Shown one piece after another: positions 8,891 to 16,706 of a DNA stretch of 57,992 nt. Source of the stretch: Planctomycetota bacterium (GTDB lineage Bacteria; Planctomycetota; Planctomycetia; Pirellulales; Pirellulaceae); the NCBI GenBank assembly GCA_018970165.1, contig JAGWWZ010000003.1, forward strand, positions 1 through 57,992, in the 5' to 3' direction. The notes below the pieces were generated by a model that saw only the letters and a list, made by a program, of their open reading frames with translations, made no database searches and was not told where the DNA came from. A program made the translations under genes and the position numbers. The stretch's first letter is position 1. Each line of letters starts with the position of its first letter.

Positions 8891-10218
8891 GAACTTTCGG
8901 GTGGAATATGCTTGCCGTGGGGGTCGGTGGGTGCGGCGCCGATCACTCGATCTAGCTCATCTCGCATCTTGCTATCGGTGTAATGCTCGAATGACTCAGC
9001 TTGAGCGTGCAGACGCGGATCGCTGACTCCGACCTCGAGGCTTAGATACTGCTCCCACTGGCGGTGGGATCGGATCAGGTTTTGTGCATACCGCAGTCCC
9101 TCGTCGGTCAGTAGGCATGCACCATCCCACGAAGCGACGTAGCCTCGCTGGACCATATCCCGAACCGCTGCAGCGATTTTCGATGGATGGGATTTCAGCT
9201 TCTTAGCGATTTCACTTTGGGTCAATCCTTGCGGTTGGGTCAATCCTTGCGGAGGATGGGTTTGCGATTCGGTTTGGCGATACAGCAGAGCCAAGATATC
9301 TTCGCTCAGGATACGGCGAGCCAATCGCTGTCTGGCAAGCCACTGAACCACGATGCCCCCTTTGCCGCTCCCGAAAATCGCCATGACGAGGAGCACTCCT
9401 GAAACGAGAGCCATCATCGCTGCAGAGTTTGCACTTTTGAAGCCAAACATATGGGGAATCGTGATGGCCGCGATATGTCCAAAAAGAGCGACTGCGATTG
9501 CCGCAACCAGACTGAATAGGATCATGTTCGACAGTCGCGAACAACACAAATAAGCGATCGAAGGTGGGACGATGAGCATCGCGATTACCAGAATGTTTCC
9601 CACTGCACGAAAAGCAACAATGCAGGTGACCGCTACCATCGCGGCGAGCAAGTAATGAAAAAAGGCTGGCGAGATTCCCTGCGCAGCAGCCAAACCGGCA
9701 TCAAAGGTGCTGAGGGTCCATTCCTTGTAGAGCACTACGATCAACACAGAGTTTAACAAGAAGATGCACCCGAGTTCCAACACGACACGCGGAACGGCAC
9801 CTAGCGGCGTCGCCACGGTATCGAGAACGATGGTTTCGAGATTGCCATACAAGACGCAGGAAGGATCGAGATCGACATGATCGGTCCGGGCGATCATCAT
9901 CAATCCGAGGGCGAACATCGCCGTAAACACGACGCCGATCGCAGCGCTTTCCTCAACTCGTCCGTAGCGCCGAATGAACTCGGTGAGCCAAACGGTGAGT
10001 ACACCGACAATTGCGGCTCCCACCATCGCAATCCATGTGCTGCGCGACCCGGTCCACAGATAAGCTGCGGCGATACCTGGCAATACCGCATGACTGATCG
10101 CATCCCCAATCAAACTCAAACGACGCAGGACCAGAAAGTTACCGACCAGGGCGCACGACATCGCGCACAGCGCTCCAGCAAGCACCATCCAGCCATCGAC
10201 TTGCCAGTACCAATCCAT
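8887..10218 (-). CDS. Metal ABC transporter permease fused to an MntR/DtxR-like domain
   Basis: A 443-residue protein. Residues 1-290 are an ABC-3 family (ZnuB/MntB type) permease with about eight hydrophobic segments and the family loop LIGDAISHAVLPG at 36-48. Residues 300-443 are a cytosolic winged-helix plus metal-binding domain of the DtxR/MntR type. By alignment with Bacillus MntR, Asp307, His385, Glu408, Glu411 and His412 correspond to Mn ligands D8, H77, E99, E102 and H103; the E11 equivalent is Ala310. A Glu rather than Cys at 408 suggests manganese rather than iron. No ATPase or binding protein is adjacent, so those parts must lie elsewhere. The fused domain may gate import by metal level; DNA binding from the membrane is less likely. 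Confidence 0.85.
   Translation of the reverse strand: MDWYWQVDGWMVLAGALCAMSCALVGNFLVLRRLSLIGDAISHAVLPGIAAAYLWTGSRSTWIAMVGAAIVGVLTVWLTEFIRRYGRVEESAAIGVVFTAMFALGLMMIARTDHVDLDPSCVLYGNLETIVLDTVATPLGAVPRVVLELGCIFLLNSVLIVVLYKEWTLSTFDAGLAAAQGISPAFFHYLLAAMVAVTCIVAFRAVGNILVIAMLIVPPSIAYLCCSRLSNMILFSLVAAIAVALFGHIAAITIPHMFGFKSANSAAMMALVSGVLLVMAIFGSGKGGIVVQWLARQRLARRILSEDILALLYRQTESQTHPPQGLTQPQGLTQSEIAKKLKSHPSKIAAAVRDMVQRGYVASWDGACLLTDEGLRYAQNLIRSHRQWEQYLSLEVGVSDPRLHAQAESFEHYTDSKMRDELDRVIGAAPTDPHGKHIPPESS
9217..9252 (-). repeat. Perfect 18-bp tandem duplication inside the permease-regulator fusion gene
   Basis: TTGGGTCAATCCTTGCGG is present twice in perfect tandem (9217-9234 and 9235-9252). On the coding strand it writes PQGLTQ twice (residues 323-334), in the loop before the second helix of the winged-helix domain. 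It keeps the frame and looks recent, since the two copies are identical. Confidence 0.9.
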
Positions 10219-10227
10219 GGAAGTCCC

Positions 10228-10989
10228 TTACTTGCTGACCATGTACCCGACATCGTCCAACGGCTTGATCCAGACGTTGCGGAAGCGGGTGGGGCTCCCG
10301 TGATCTTGGAGAAAGACCGGTCCGATCTGTTTAGCGCGCATCTCAACCTTGATCTTATCGAGATAGGGGGTGTTTCCGTAGCGGAATGGATGATAGACCG
10401 AACGAGGTTCTTCGAACTGAGTGTTGCGCTGCACGCACTGTCCGTTGAGCCATGCAGTCACCGACCCAGGAGTCACGATCTTGCCTGTTTCGTCTCTGCG
10501 CGGAGCTCGATAGCGAATATCGTACACCTGCCACTCTCCAGGTTTTCGCGAAGCGTTGACCAGCGGCGGAGCGAAGCCGTACAAGGCACCCTCATCTTGC
10601 TCGGTGGGGGATGCGACTCCATAGGAATTGAAGATTTGTAGTTCGTAGTTTCCATGGAGGTACACGCCGCTATTCCCTTCGGCGATTTCGGAGACCATGA
10701 ACTCGACATGCACATCAGCGTCCCGGAAATGCCATTCGGAGACAATGTGATTGACCCGCCCTTCGCTGCGAGTGGAGACCAGGCATCCGTCTTCGATAGG
10801 CCAATTGATAGGGCCACCCTGCATGCTTCGGAATCGAGCCGTAGTGCCATCGAACAAGACGACGGCGTTTTCGGGAGGAGGGACCGGAAGCACCGACTGC
10901 TCCGGCTGAAAAGCATTGTCGTCTTGTCCCCAAGCGATCGAGCTCGAGAGAATCAGACACAATGCGAGGATGCGATTGAGATCAAGCAT
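10228..10989 (-). CDS. Secreted DUF1080 protein (3-keto-disaccharide hydrolase-like, concanavalin-type fold)
   Basis: A 253-residue protein with a signal peptide (hydrophobic 7-18, cleavage near AWG). It shows the DUF1080 pattern: VVLFDG near the start of the mature chain, GNSGVYLHGNYELQIFNS in the middle, the GEWQVYDIRYRAP strand, AWLNGQ and IGPVFLQDHGSPTRFRNVWIKPL at the end. DUF1080 is abundant in planctomycetes and some members hydrolyse 3-keto-glycosides. The substrate here is unknown. Its start overlaps the EboE-like gene by 8 bases and the permease gene follows 9 bases later. A second DUF1080 gene lies at 37822-38574. Confidence 0.88.
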   Translation of the reverse strand: MLDLNRILALCLILSSSIAWGQDDNAFQPEQSVLPVPPPENAVVLFDGTTARFRSMQGGPINWPIEDGCLVSTRSEGRVNHIVSEWHFRDADVHVEFMVSEIAEGNSGVYLHGNYELQIFNSYGVASPTEQDEGALYGFAPPLVNASRKPGEWQVYDIRYRAPRRDETGKIVTPGSVTAWLNGQCVQRNTQFEEPRSVYHPFRYGNTPYLDKIKVEMRAKQIGPVFLQDHGSPTRFRNVWIKPLDDVGYMVSK

Positions 10990-12211
10990 GATGTTCGAAT
11001 CCGGTTGGTTGAACTTTGGCCTTTAGTCTGCCGTGCAGCCATTGTAACTCGCGAGCGATCCCTTGGTGCAGATGTGGTTCACGCAACGATTCTGGAAGGA
11101 CTCCCCATGCATAGGTTTCGACTTCGAGATGCATTTCCGGGGAACCGAAGTCTTTCTGCACCATCATCAAGTCCAAGAACCGATCGATCTCGTCTTGGGT
11201 CGATTCGATTCTTCCCCAGGACGCAATGTCGATGGGGACGTGAAAATGGATCCGCCATTCGTTGAGCAACCGCTTGTCTTCCGGCCCCGAGATATCTGCG
11301 AGCAACCCCGGCAGGTCTTCTACGAGTTGGCTTGTTCCGTCCGAATAGCGGACGAGTGTTTGGTGCAGATAGCGATCCTCAGCGAATTGACCGATTTCTT
11401 GCAGCGCGGCGACTCGGCCCTCCGAATCGAGTTTGTTCCATGCAACGCGGATTGCCGAGGAGATCTGCACCTTGCCGATGCGGATCCCTTCGCTGCGACA
11501 CGCGACGAATTCCGCTTGTTGATCTTCGGCCATCACCGCCGCGTGGCAGACATCATGGCACATGGTGATGTAGGTTCGCGCGAGCTCGGCTCGCGAAGCA
11601 CCCAGCGTCCGCTCGGAAAGATGGTCGATGTAAAAACGTCGCAACGATGCAGTATCGGTGATCGCGCAACCGGGCTCTGGTTCGAGGGCCAATACGATCC
11701 TTCGACCGGTGGATTCATACAGGTGGGAGAGTTGTTCCGCGATCGTCATCAGTTGATCCGCCGCCGAGCGCCATTGATCCGATGTCGGTTGAGGTGAACC
11801 CCACGCGATCGGCAGAGTCGAAATCGAACCGAAGCGACCCGGCTCCAACAGTTGATCGAGCAAACGGATCAGGTCTTGGGTGTACTTCAAGCGTGAAGGC
11901 TCCCACCATGTGGGCCGATAGACTCGATGCTTGACCACCGCGCTGTGGAAATCTCCTTGAGGAAAGCCATTGAAAGTGTAGGGAACCAATCCCATCTCTC
12001 GCAAAGAATGACGGATGCGATCCAAGTTCGGAGTCTCAATCGCCTCGCGGACCGCGTTCTCGGAAAACCAAAGACCGACCGGCAGGGCTCTCAGTGCCAG
12101 CGACTGCCGAACGGAATACGCGTGAGTCCTCAGATTGCTGAGGATCGCATCGACATTCACTCCTGCATGGACATTGGTACAGTAGCCGACGATCGGCGCC
12201 GGTTCACTCAT
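10982..12211 (-). CDS. eboE: EboE-like TIM-barrel protein (metabolite traffic family)
   Basis: A 409-residue protein starting at the ATG at 12211, preceded by AAAGGAGC; an ATG at 12238 lacks such a site. The fold is a xylose-isomerase-like TIM barrel. Family-specific stretches are GYCTNVHAG at the N-terminus, PYTFNGFPQGDFH, ALEPEPGC, MCHDVCHAAV, IHFHVPI and EVETYAWGVLP, which I recognise as the EboE pattern. Ebo proteins accompany export of prenylated or aromatic secondary metabolites in cyanobacteria and algae, normally with EboA-D and EboF. None of those partners is in this window. It overlaps the pseudouridine synthase gene by 8 bases and the DUF1080 gene by 8 bases. Confidence 0.78.
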   Translation of the reverse strand: MSEPAPIVGYCTNVHAGVNVDAILSNLRTHAYSVRQSLALRALPVGLWFSENAVREAIETPNLDRIRHSLREMGLVPYTFNGFPQGDFHSAVVKHRVYRPTWWEPSRLKYTQDLIRLLDQLLEPGRFGSISTLPIAWGSPQPTSDQWRSAADQLMTIAEQLSHLYESTGRRIVLALEPEPGCAITDTASLRRFYIDHLSERTLGASRAELARTYITMCHDVCHAAVMAEDQQAEFVACRSEGIRIGKVQISSAIRVAWNKLDSEGRVAALQEIGQFAEDRYLHQTLVRYSDGTSQLVEDLPGLLADISGPEDKRLLNEWRIHFHVPIDIASWGRIESTQDEIDRFLDLMMVQKDFGSPEMHLEVETYAWGVLPESLREPHLHQGIARELQWLHGRLKAKVQPTGFEHHA

Positions 12212-13214
12212 CTTTGCTCCTTTTATTCCTTCTCCCATCGGTTCGTTTAGAGTCTTCCTGATGAGTCGATTGCCGTCCCTTTTCCCGCGATACGGCCCGC
12301 TGGAAGTCGCGGAACTCCTGAGGCCAGGGAGCTTGAAAGGAGAGAACTTCGCCCGAAGTTGGATGCATTAGCGACAGTGTCTCCGCGTGCAGAGCGATGC
12401 GTCGATGCGGCCATGCGTTGTGCATTGCTGTCTCCTTGCGATATCGCGGATCACCTAGGATCGGATGGTTGGCTTCCGCCAAGTGGACACGGATCTGATT
12501 GCGGCGACCTGTCTCCAAGCGAACTTCGACCAAGGAAGCGTCGTTCCAGACAACCTTGGTCACATAGTGCGTGATCGCCAGTTCTCCCTGGGCGGGATCC
12601 TGGACCGAGAAGCGATTCAAGTCTGCATCGGTTGCGAGGTAGCTGGTGATGGTACCGCTAGGAGGCTCCATCGCCCCCGCGATCAAAGCAATGTACTTGC
12701 GCTCCGGTTTGCGGGCCGCAAACTGATCGCGGATCGCTTCGGCTGCTTGCAAACTCTTTGCGAAGACCAGAACACCTGAAACATCTCGATCCAAGCGATG
12801 TACGCAGTAGACCTTGGCCTTCGGGTCGGAACTTTTGAGACGCCTTTCCACCGAAGAGATCAGTGTCCGCGCCTCGCCGTATTGAGTAGGGACCGTCAAC
12901 AAGCCTGCGGGCTTGACCACCACGCACAGGTCCGCATCATCGTATAGGAACTCGATCGCCGAACGATTCGCCTGGCGTTTAGACACGCGTGGGGAAGCGA
13001 CCGGCATGGGGACCCAATCGATGTCCAGCACATCCCCTGGCTCGACACGTTCCCGCACTCGCCGGCAAATACGCTGGTTGATTCCAACGCATCCGTTTTC
13101 TATCAGCCACTGGCTGTGGCTAGCCGGAATCCCCAGTAAATTTTGCAGGACACTTCCCAGCGAACGTGCGGGGAATGGAATCGAAGTTGGAACAGTAAGC
13201 GATTTGTGCGACAT
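12204..13214 (-). CDS. RluA-family pseudouridine synthase
   Basis: A 336-residue cytosolic enzyme that isomerises uridine to pseudouridine in structured RNA, most likely 23S rRNA. The N-terminal 80 residues resemble an S4 RNA-binding domain (GCVGINQRICRRVRERVEPGDVLDI). The catalytic motif is VHRLDRDVSGVLVFAKS with HRLD containing the Asp nucleophile. RRNQIRVHLA and HPILGD are the C-terminal family motifs. The last 30 residues are basic (QEDSKRTDGRRNKRSK). Whether it is RluC or RluD in specificity cannot be told. It is the first gene of the seven-gene minus-strand run. Confidence 0.9.
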   Translation of the reverse strand: MSHKSLTVPTSIPFPARSLGSVLQNLLGIPASHSQWLIENGCVGINQRICRRVRERVEPGDVLDIDWVPMPVASPRVSKRQANRSAIEFLYDDADLCVVVKPAGLLTVPTQYGEARTLISSVERRLKSSDPKAKVYCVHRLDRDVSGVLVFAKSLQAAEAIRDQFAARKPERKYIALIAGAMEPPSGTITSYLATDADLNRFSVQDPAQGELAITHYVTKVVWNDASLVEVRLETGRRNQIRVHLAEANHPILGDPRYRKETAMHNAWPHRRIALHAETLSLMHPTSGEVLSFQAPWPQEFRDFQRAVSREKGRQSTHQEDSKRTDGRRNKRSKDE

Positions 13215-13388
13215 ATCGCCTATTAGGATAACTCACAATACCGAAATTGGCTCCTGGAAATTGAACCCTTCCCGATCGATCGATTCTTGCAATGCCGATC
13301 ATGCGACGATATCGTGATGCGGTTCGTTCAGTTGTTTTCCTTTGGCTTTTCCCCGTTTTCAACAACTATTTTGACGGGTCTTTCGATC

Positions 13389-13727
13389 GTGTCCGACGCA
13401 GAACCTCAAGCATCCCCTTCGCAAGCCGCATCGGCCCAAAGTCCCTCGCCAGCAAGAGGAAAATCGTCCAACAAATCTCTGATTGTCCTGGCTGTTTTAT
13501 TCGCCCTATCCGGACTCTCGGTCGTAGTGGTCCCCCAGATCCTTCAAGGCATCTACTACCAAGAAGAGGAAGCCAAGCGCGACGAAAATCCAGTGATCGT
13601 CGGAACACGGACCGATCTGAAACCTCCACCGGGCTTATCGAATCCTTTCGCGGGAACGCCGCCTCAGCAAGTTGGAAACCCTGCGGAGGGTGGAGAGAAC
13701 TCCGAACCGAACCCAAGTCAGAAGTAA
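13389..13727 (+). CDS. Small single-pass membrane protein of unknown function
   Basis: A 112-residue protein if the GTG at 13389 is used. The N-terminus is Ser/Ala/Pro/Gln-rich, followed by one transmembrane segment (SLIVLAVLFALSGLSVVVV) and a polar Pro/Gly/Asn-rich tail. An ATG at 13317 would add a second hydrophobic stretch; I prefer the shorter form because the extension looks untidy, but this is uncertain. The frame differs from that of the dioxygenase gene beginning 29 bases later, with which it is probably cotranscribed. Family unknown. Confidence 0.55.
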   Translation: MSDAEPQASPSQAASAQSPSPARGKSSNKSLIVLAVLFALSGLSVVVVPQILQGIYYQEEEAKRDENPVIVGTRTDLKPPPGLSNPFAGTPPQQVGNPAEGGENSEPNPSQK

Positions 13728-13756
13728 CCATTAACCAATACTCTGCGGAGCATCCC

Positions 13757-14341
13757 ATGGCGACCGTCCATATACCCGAGCAAAATCGCAACCTGACCGA
13801 ACACGATCAGATCATCGATTTCCTCAAACCGTTCGGAATTTGGTTTGAGCGTTGGCAAGTCGCTGGCCGACTCGCCGAAAATGCAACCGATACCGATATC
13901 CTCCAAGAATACGCACCGGAAATTGAGAAGGTAAAAGCCTCCGGCGGATACGTCACCGCAGATGTGATCAATGTCCATGCAGGGACACCCAACCTCGATG
14001 CCATGCTCCAGAAATTCAACAAAGAGCACACACACTCCGAAGACGAAGTTCGATTCACCGTTGAAGGCCGTGGAGTATTTCATCTTCATCCTGAAAATGG
14101 ACCTGTCTTCAGTGTCACTGTCGAAAGCGGAGACATGATCAATGTTCCCTGCGGTATGAAGCATTGGTTCAACCTGTGCGATGATCGCCGAATCCGTTGT
14201 ATCCGTTTCTTCGAAGATCAAGCTGGATGGACACCTCATTACATCGAACAAGGAGTGCACAGCGACTACAGCCCCATGTGCTTTGGAACATCCTACGTTT
14301 CGGGTTCCAACTCCGACGCCAAACCCTTGATCAAGACCTAG
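13757..14341 (+). CDS. mtnD: Acireductone dioxygenase (methionine salvage)
   Basis: A 194-residue cupin enzyme that cleaves acireductone in the methionine salvage pathway. The start is the ATG at 13757; the same frame is open for 465 bases upstream, but that sequence is not homologous and overlaps another gene. Metal ligands are visible as His91, His93, Glu97 and His136 (HTHSEDE and GMKHWF), matching the family H-x-H-x3-E...H pattern. The bound metal (Fe or Ni) decides the product and cannot be read from sequence. The mtnC gene follows 6 bases later. Confidence 0.93.
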   Translation: MATVHIPEQNRNLTEHDQIIDFLKPFGIWFERWQVAGRLAENATDTDILQEYAPEIEKVKASGGYVTADVINVHAGTPNLDAMLQKFNKEHTHSEDEVRFTVEGRGVFHLHPENGPVFSVTVESGDMINVPCGMKHWFNLCDDRRIRCIRFFEDQAGWTPHYIEQGVHSDYSPMCFGTSYVSGSNSDAKPLIKT

Positions 14342-14347
14342 TGCTCG

Positions 14348-15130
14348 ATGGTTCATGATTCCGCGGAAACCGGAATGATTCATCGCACCGCACGATGCGT
14401 GCTTCTCGATATCGAAGGGACTGTTGCCGATGTGCGATTCGTCTACGATGTCATGTTCCCTTTCGTGCGCCGGGAAGTGGCTGCCTTTCTCGCAAGCCAT
14501 TGGGAGGATGATTCCCTCAAGGAACCTCTGCTCCTCATCGCCGCTGAAAGTGGCCTGAGCACCACCGCAGACCCGTGGCGTCAATCGGAAGTTGATCGCA
14601 ACCACGCGATCGATAACGCGGTCGATGCTGTCAACCGACTGATGGATAGCGACAGCAAGACCACCGGTCTCAAGGCTCTGCAGGGCAGAATCTGGGAGTC
14701 GGGCTTCCGCTCCGGCACCCTGAGATCCGAACTCTTTGACGATGTCGTACCTGCCCTTCGCAGATGGCAAGAGGTTGGACTCGAACTACGAATCTATTCC
14801 TCCGGCAGCATCCTCGCACAGCAAATGTTCTTCGGACACACGACGCAAGGAAACCTGACGACCATGTTCGCCGCCCATTACGACACCACTATCGGCAACA
14901 AGAAAGAATCCATCAGCTATCGCCGAATCGCCGAAGACTGCAAACTCGAACCACACGAGATTCTTTTTCTCTCCGATGTCGCCGCTGAGCTGATCGCAGC
15001 AAACGAGGCTGGCATGCAGGCAATCGCATGTATCCGACCGAACAACGCGCCCTTGCCGGAATCCTACCAGGGGACAACGCTCGCCAGCTTCGATCAGCTC
15101 GAGATCTCGCTTCCCGACATGCGGTTGTAA
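14348..15130 (+). CDS. mtnC: Enolase-phosphatase E1 (methionine salvage)
   Basis: A 260-residue HAD-superfamily enzyme that enolises and dephosphorylates 2,3-diketo-5-methylthiopentyl-1-phosphate to acireductone, the substrate of the upstream MtnD. HAD motif I is LLDIEGT, motif II is IYSSGS, the motif III lysine is in IGNKKES, and motif IV is FLSDVAAE. The full length matches the family. An internal ATG at 14375 would trim nine polar residues and is possible. The MtnD-MtnC pair is cotranscribed; other salvage genes (mtnA, mtnB, mtnP) are not in the window. Confidence 0.93.
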   Translation: MVHDSAETGMIHRTARCVLLDIEGTVADVRFVYDVMFPFVRREVAAFLASHWEDDSLKEPLLLIAAESGLSTTADPWRQSEVDRNHAIDNAVDAVNRLMDSDSKTTGLKALQGRIWESGFRSGTLRSELFDDVVPALRRWQEVGLELRIYSSGSILAQQMFFGHTTQGNLTTMFAAHYDTTIGNKKESISYRRIAEDCKLEPHEILFLSDVAAELIAANEAGMQAIACIRPNNAPLPESYQGTTLASFDQLEISLPDMRL

Positions 15131-15186
15131 CACGGACTTCCCAGTCCGTGGTGGTGATAGACGACCGACTAGGAAGTCCGTCGTAC
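15131..15186. repeat. Palindromic intergenic repeat, copy 1
   Basis: Directly after the mtnC stop lies CACGGACTTCCCAGTCCGTG, itself a hairpin (ACGGACT / AGTCCGT), a 20-base spacer and then CGACTAGGAAGTCCGTCGTAC, which is largely complementary to the first half. A close relative is at 50891-50950. Two unlinked copies of the same composite palindrome indicate a dispersed REP-like family, and the position suggests it may serve as a transcript-end hairpin. Confidence 0.85.
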
Positions 15187-15589
15187 GGATAAGGATCCGG
15201 CGTTTTGGGTGACCGTACCTTGCTAGCGATGAAGCGTGGCTTGCAGCGGCACGAGGCCGCTGAGGAACCTCTCAGAAAGCATCGCAATTGCTAGCATGTG
15301 TCGCTGCTCTTGCCTCGGTGCAGTGGTTGGTTAGGATTACAAACGCAACGGAAGCCCTTACAAAGCTGACGGCCTGCATCGCGTGGGCTCCGTCGGCATA
15401 ACGCGGATTTTCCGAGTTTTAGGAATCTTTATCCAGGATGGAACGATGGTTGCAGTGTGAGTTTGCAATCACACAATGGCGACGTGAGGGACTTGAATCG
15501 CAAGACCTCAGGTGTCACCTCCATCGACGATGCAAGGAACTAACCCCGCTCGTTCATGATGTCAGCGACAAGGAGTTCCAACTACAATC
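15187..15589. other. 403-base gene-free region with a possible structured RNA element
   Basis: No convincing gene. A compact foldable stretch lies at 15226-15285: GCGATG pairs with CATCGC at the ends (60 bases apart), enclosing a CAGCGGC / GCCGCTG hairpin (15244-15262) and an adjacent TGAG / CTCA hairpin. The remaining part is probably the leader of the downstream secreted-protein gene; the sequence CAAGGAG about 20 bases before its ATG is a possible but distant ribosome-binding site. A 65-codon open frame at 15438-15635 is not supported. Confidence 0.4.
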
Positions 15590-16681
15590 ATGCCACTACC
15601 TTATGTTTTCAAGCGATGCGTTAAATTCATTTTAGGATCACTGGTCCTCGGTTGGTCGATTGCTAGCCTGGGCACGGCCTATTCTCAGGTCGTCTTTGAC
15701 GTGAATTCCGTTGTCCCGGCGCGTAGTGCCGATTCGATTGGAATCATGGCTCGTATGCCGCAATCCCGGTTTGTCGAAGTCCGATTGGAAACTTCCGCCC
15801 TGTTTCAGCCTGCATGGGCCAACGCTATCCAAGAGATCACGGTCAGCGCGATCAGTCGGCATGACGATGTGCGGGTCGCAGATTATTATCCTCGGACCGA
15901 AATGCAGACCGATGTCTTTGGCCCGATGCAGGTCGCTGTCGATTCGGAACGACTTCGCGAAGGGGGAGTCCAGGGACTTGGTGGCTACCCAGGAGTGGGA
16001 TCGGTTTCCGGATTCGCCTATCAGATGGAGAGCGGACAACAGACGGTTCATTTCGCTCAGAAACCCGCGCTCGAAATGGTGACCACCGCAGGCACATTGC
16101 AACGACAGCAAGGGGTCTACTTCAAGCAACGACAATCTTCGCAGTCAACACTCGAGGGGGCGCGAACCTTCCGCATCATCTTCGAAGTCCCCGAAGCTTG
16201 GCGCGCGGATCTGCTCGATGTCACTATGGAAGCAGTCGGTTACGAACATCCCAAGTCGCGACGTTCCGTAGTACTATCCAGCCAACGTTTCGTCGTCGCG
16301 GTCTATCAAGAGCGCGACGAAGTTGCTGCTCGAGCCGCGTTGAATTATCGCAAGCAACATGGCAATCTTCTGACGATGGTCGATACCCATGCATGGGAGA
16401 TCAAACATCGCGCGTTCCCCACACCCTTTCACAAACTCGGAGCCAAGCTCGATATTTATGAACCGGAACTTCCATCCAATTGGTTGGAAATCATCATGCA
16501 TCAACCCGGCGTTTCGTATCCAACCTACAAACTATCGATTCTGCCGGTCGATGTGCGAGTCGCCATCATGAACTACCTAGACCAAAAAATCCGCATCGAA
16601 TCCCTTTCCAACAGCCGCGACATAAAAAACATGTCAGGGGAGGAGTTCGTGGCAAACCATGGTCAAGTCGCACGCAGATAG
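15590..16681 (+). CDS. Secreted hypothetical protein
   Basis: A 363-residue protein with a signal peptide (basic MPLPYVFKRCVKF, hydrophobic core ILGSLVLGWSIASLG, cleavage near AYS). The mature chain has a beta-rich look with a central segment FRIIFEVPEAW and a mixed C-terminal half including two Trp/Pro-rich stretches (AFPTPFHKLGAKLDIYEPELPSNW). No catalytic motif or named domain is apparent. It is convergent with purB, 25 bases away. Probably a planctomycete-specific exported protein. Confidence 0.7.
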   Translation: MPLPYVFKRCVKFILGSLVLGWSIASLGTAYSQVVFDVNSVVPARSADSIGIMARMPQSRFVEVRLETSALFQPAWANAIQEITVSAISRHDDVRVADYYPRTEMQTDVFGPMQVAVDSERLREGGVQGLGGYPGVGSVSGFAYQMESGQQTVHFAQKPALEMVTTAGTLQRQQGVYFKQRQSSQSTLEGARTFRIIFEVPEAWRADLLDVTMEAVGYEHPKSRRSVVLSSQRFVVAVYQERDEVAARAALNYRKQHGNLLTMVDTHAWEIKHRAFPTPFHKLGAKLDIYEPELPSNWLEIIMHQPGVSYPTYKLSILPVDVRVAIMNYLDQKIRIESLSNSRDIKNMSGEEFVANHGQVARR

Positions 16682-16706
16682 CGAGTAGATCATCGAGCCA
16701 CCAAAC

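Noticed and set aside
13292-13756. Upstream extension of the acireductone dioxygenase frame
   Set aside because: It is open but overlaps a different-frame membrane protein with clear coding character, and the dioxygenase homology begins at 13757.
15438-15635. 65-codon open frame before the secreted hypothetical gene
   Set aside because: No homology pattern, composition unlike a stable protein, and it overlaps the start of a better-supported gene.
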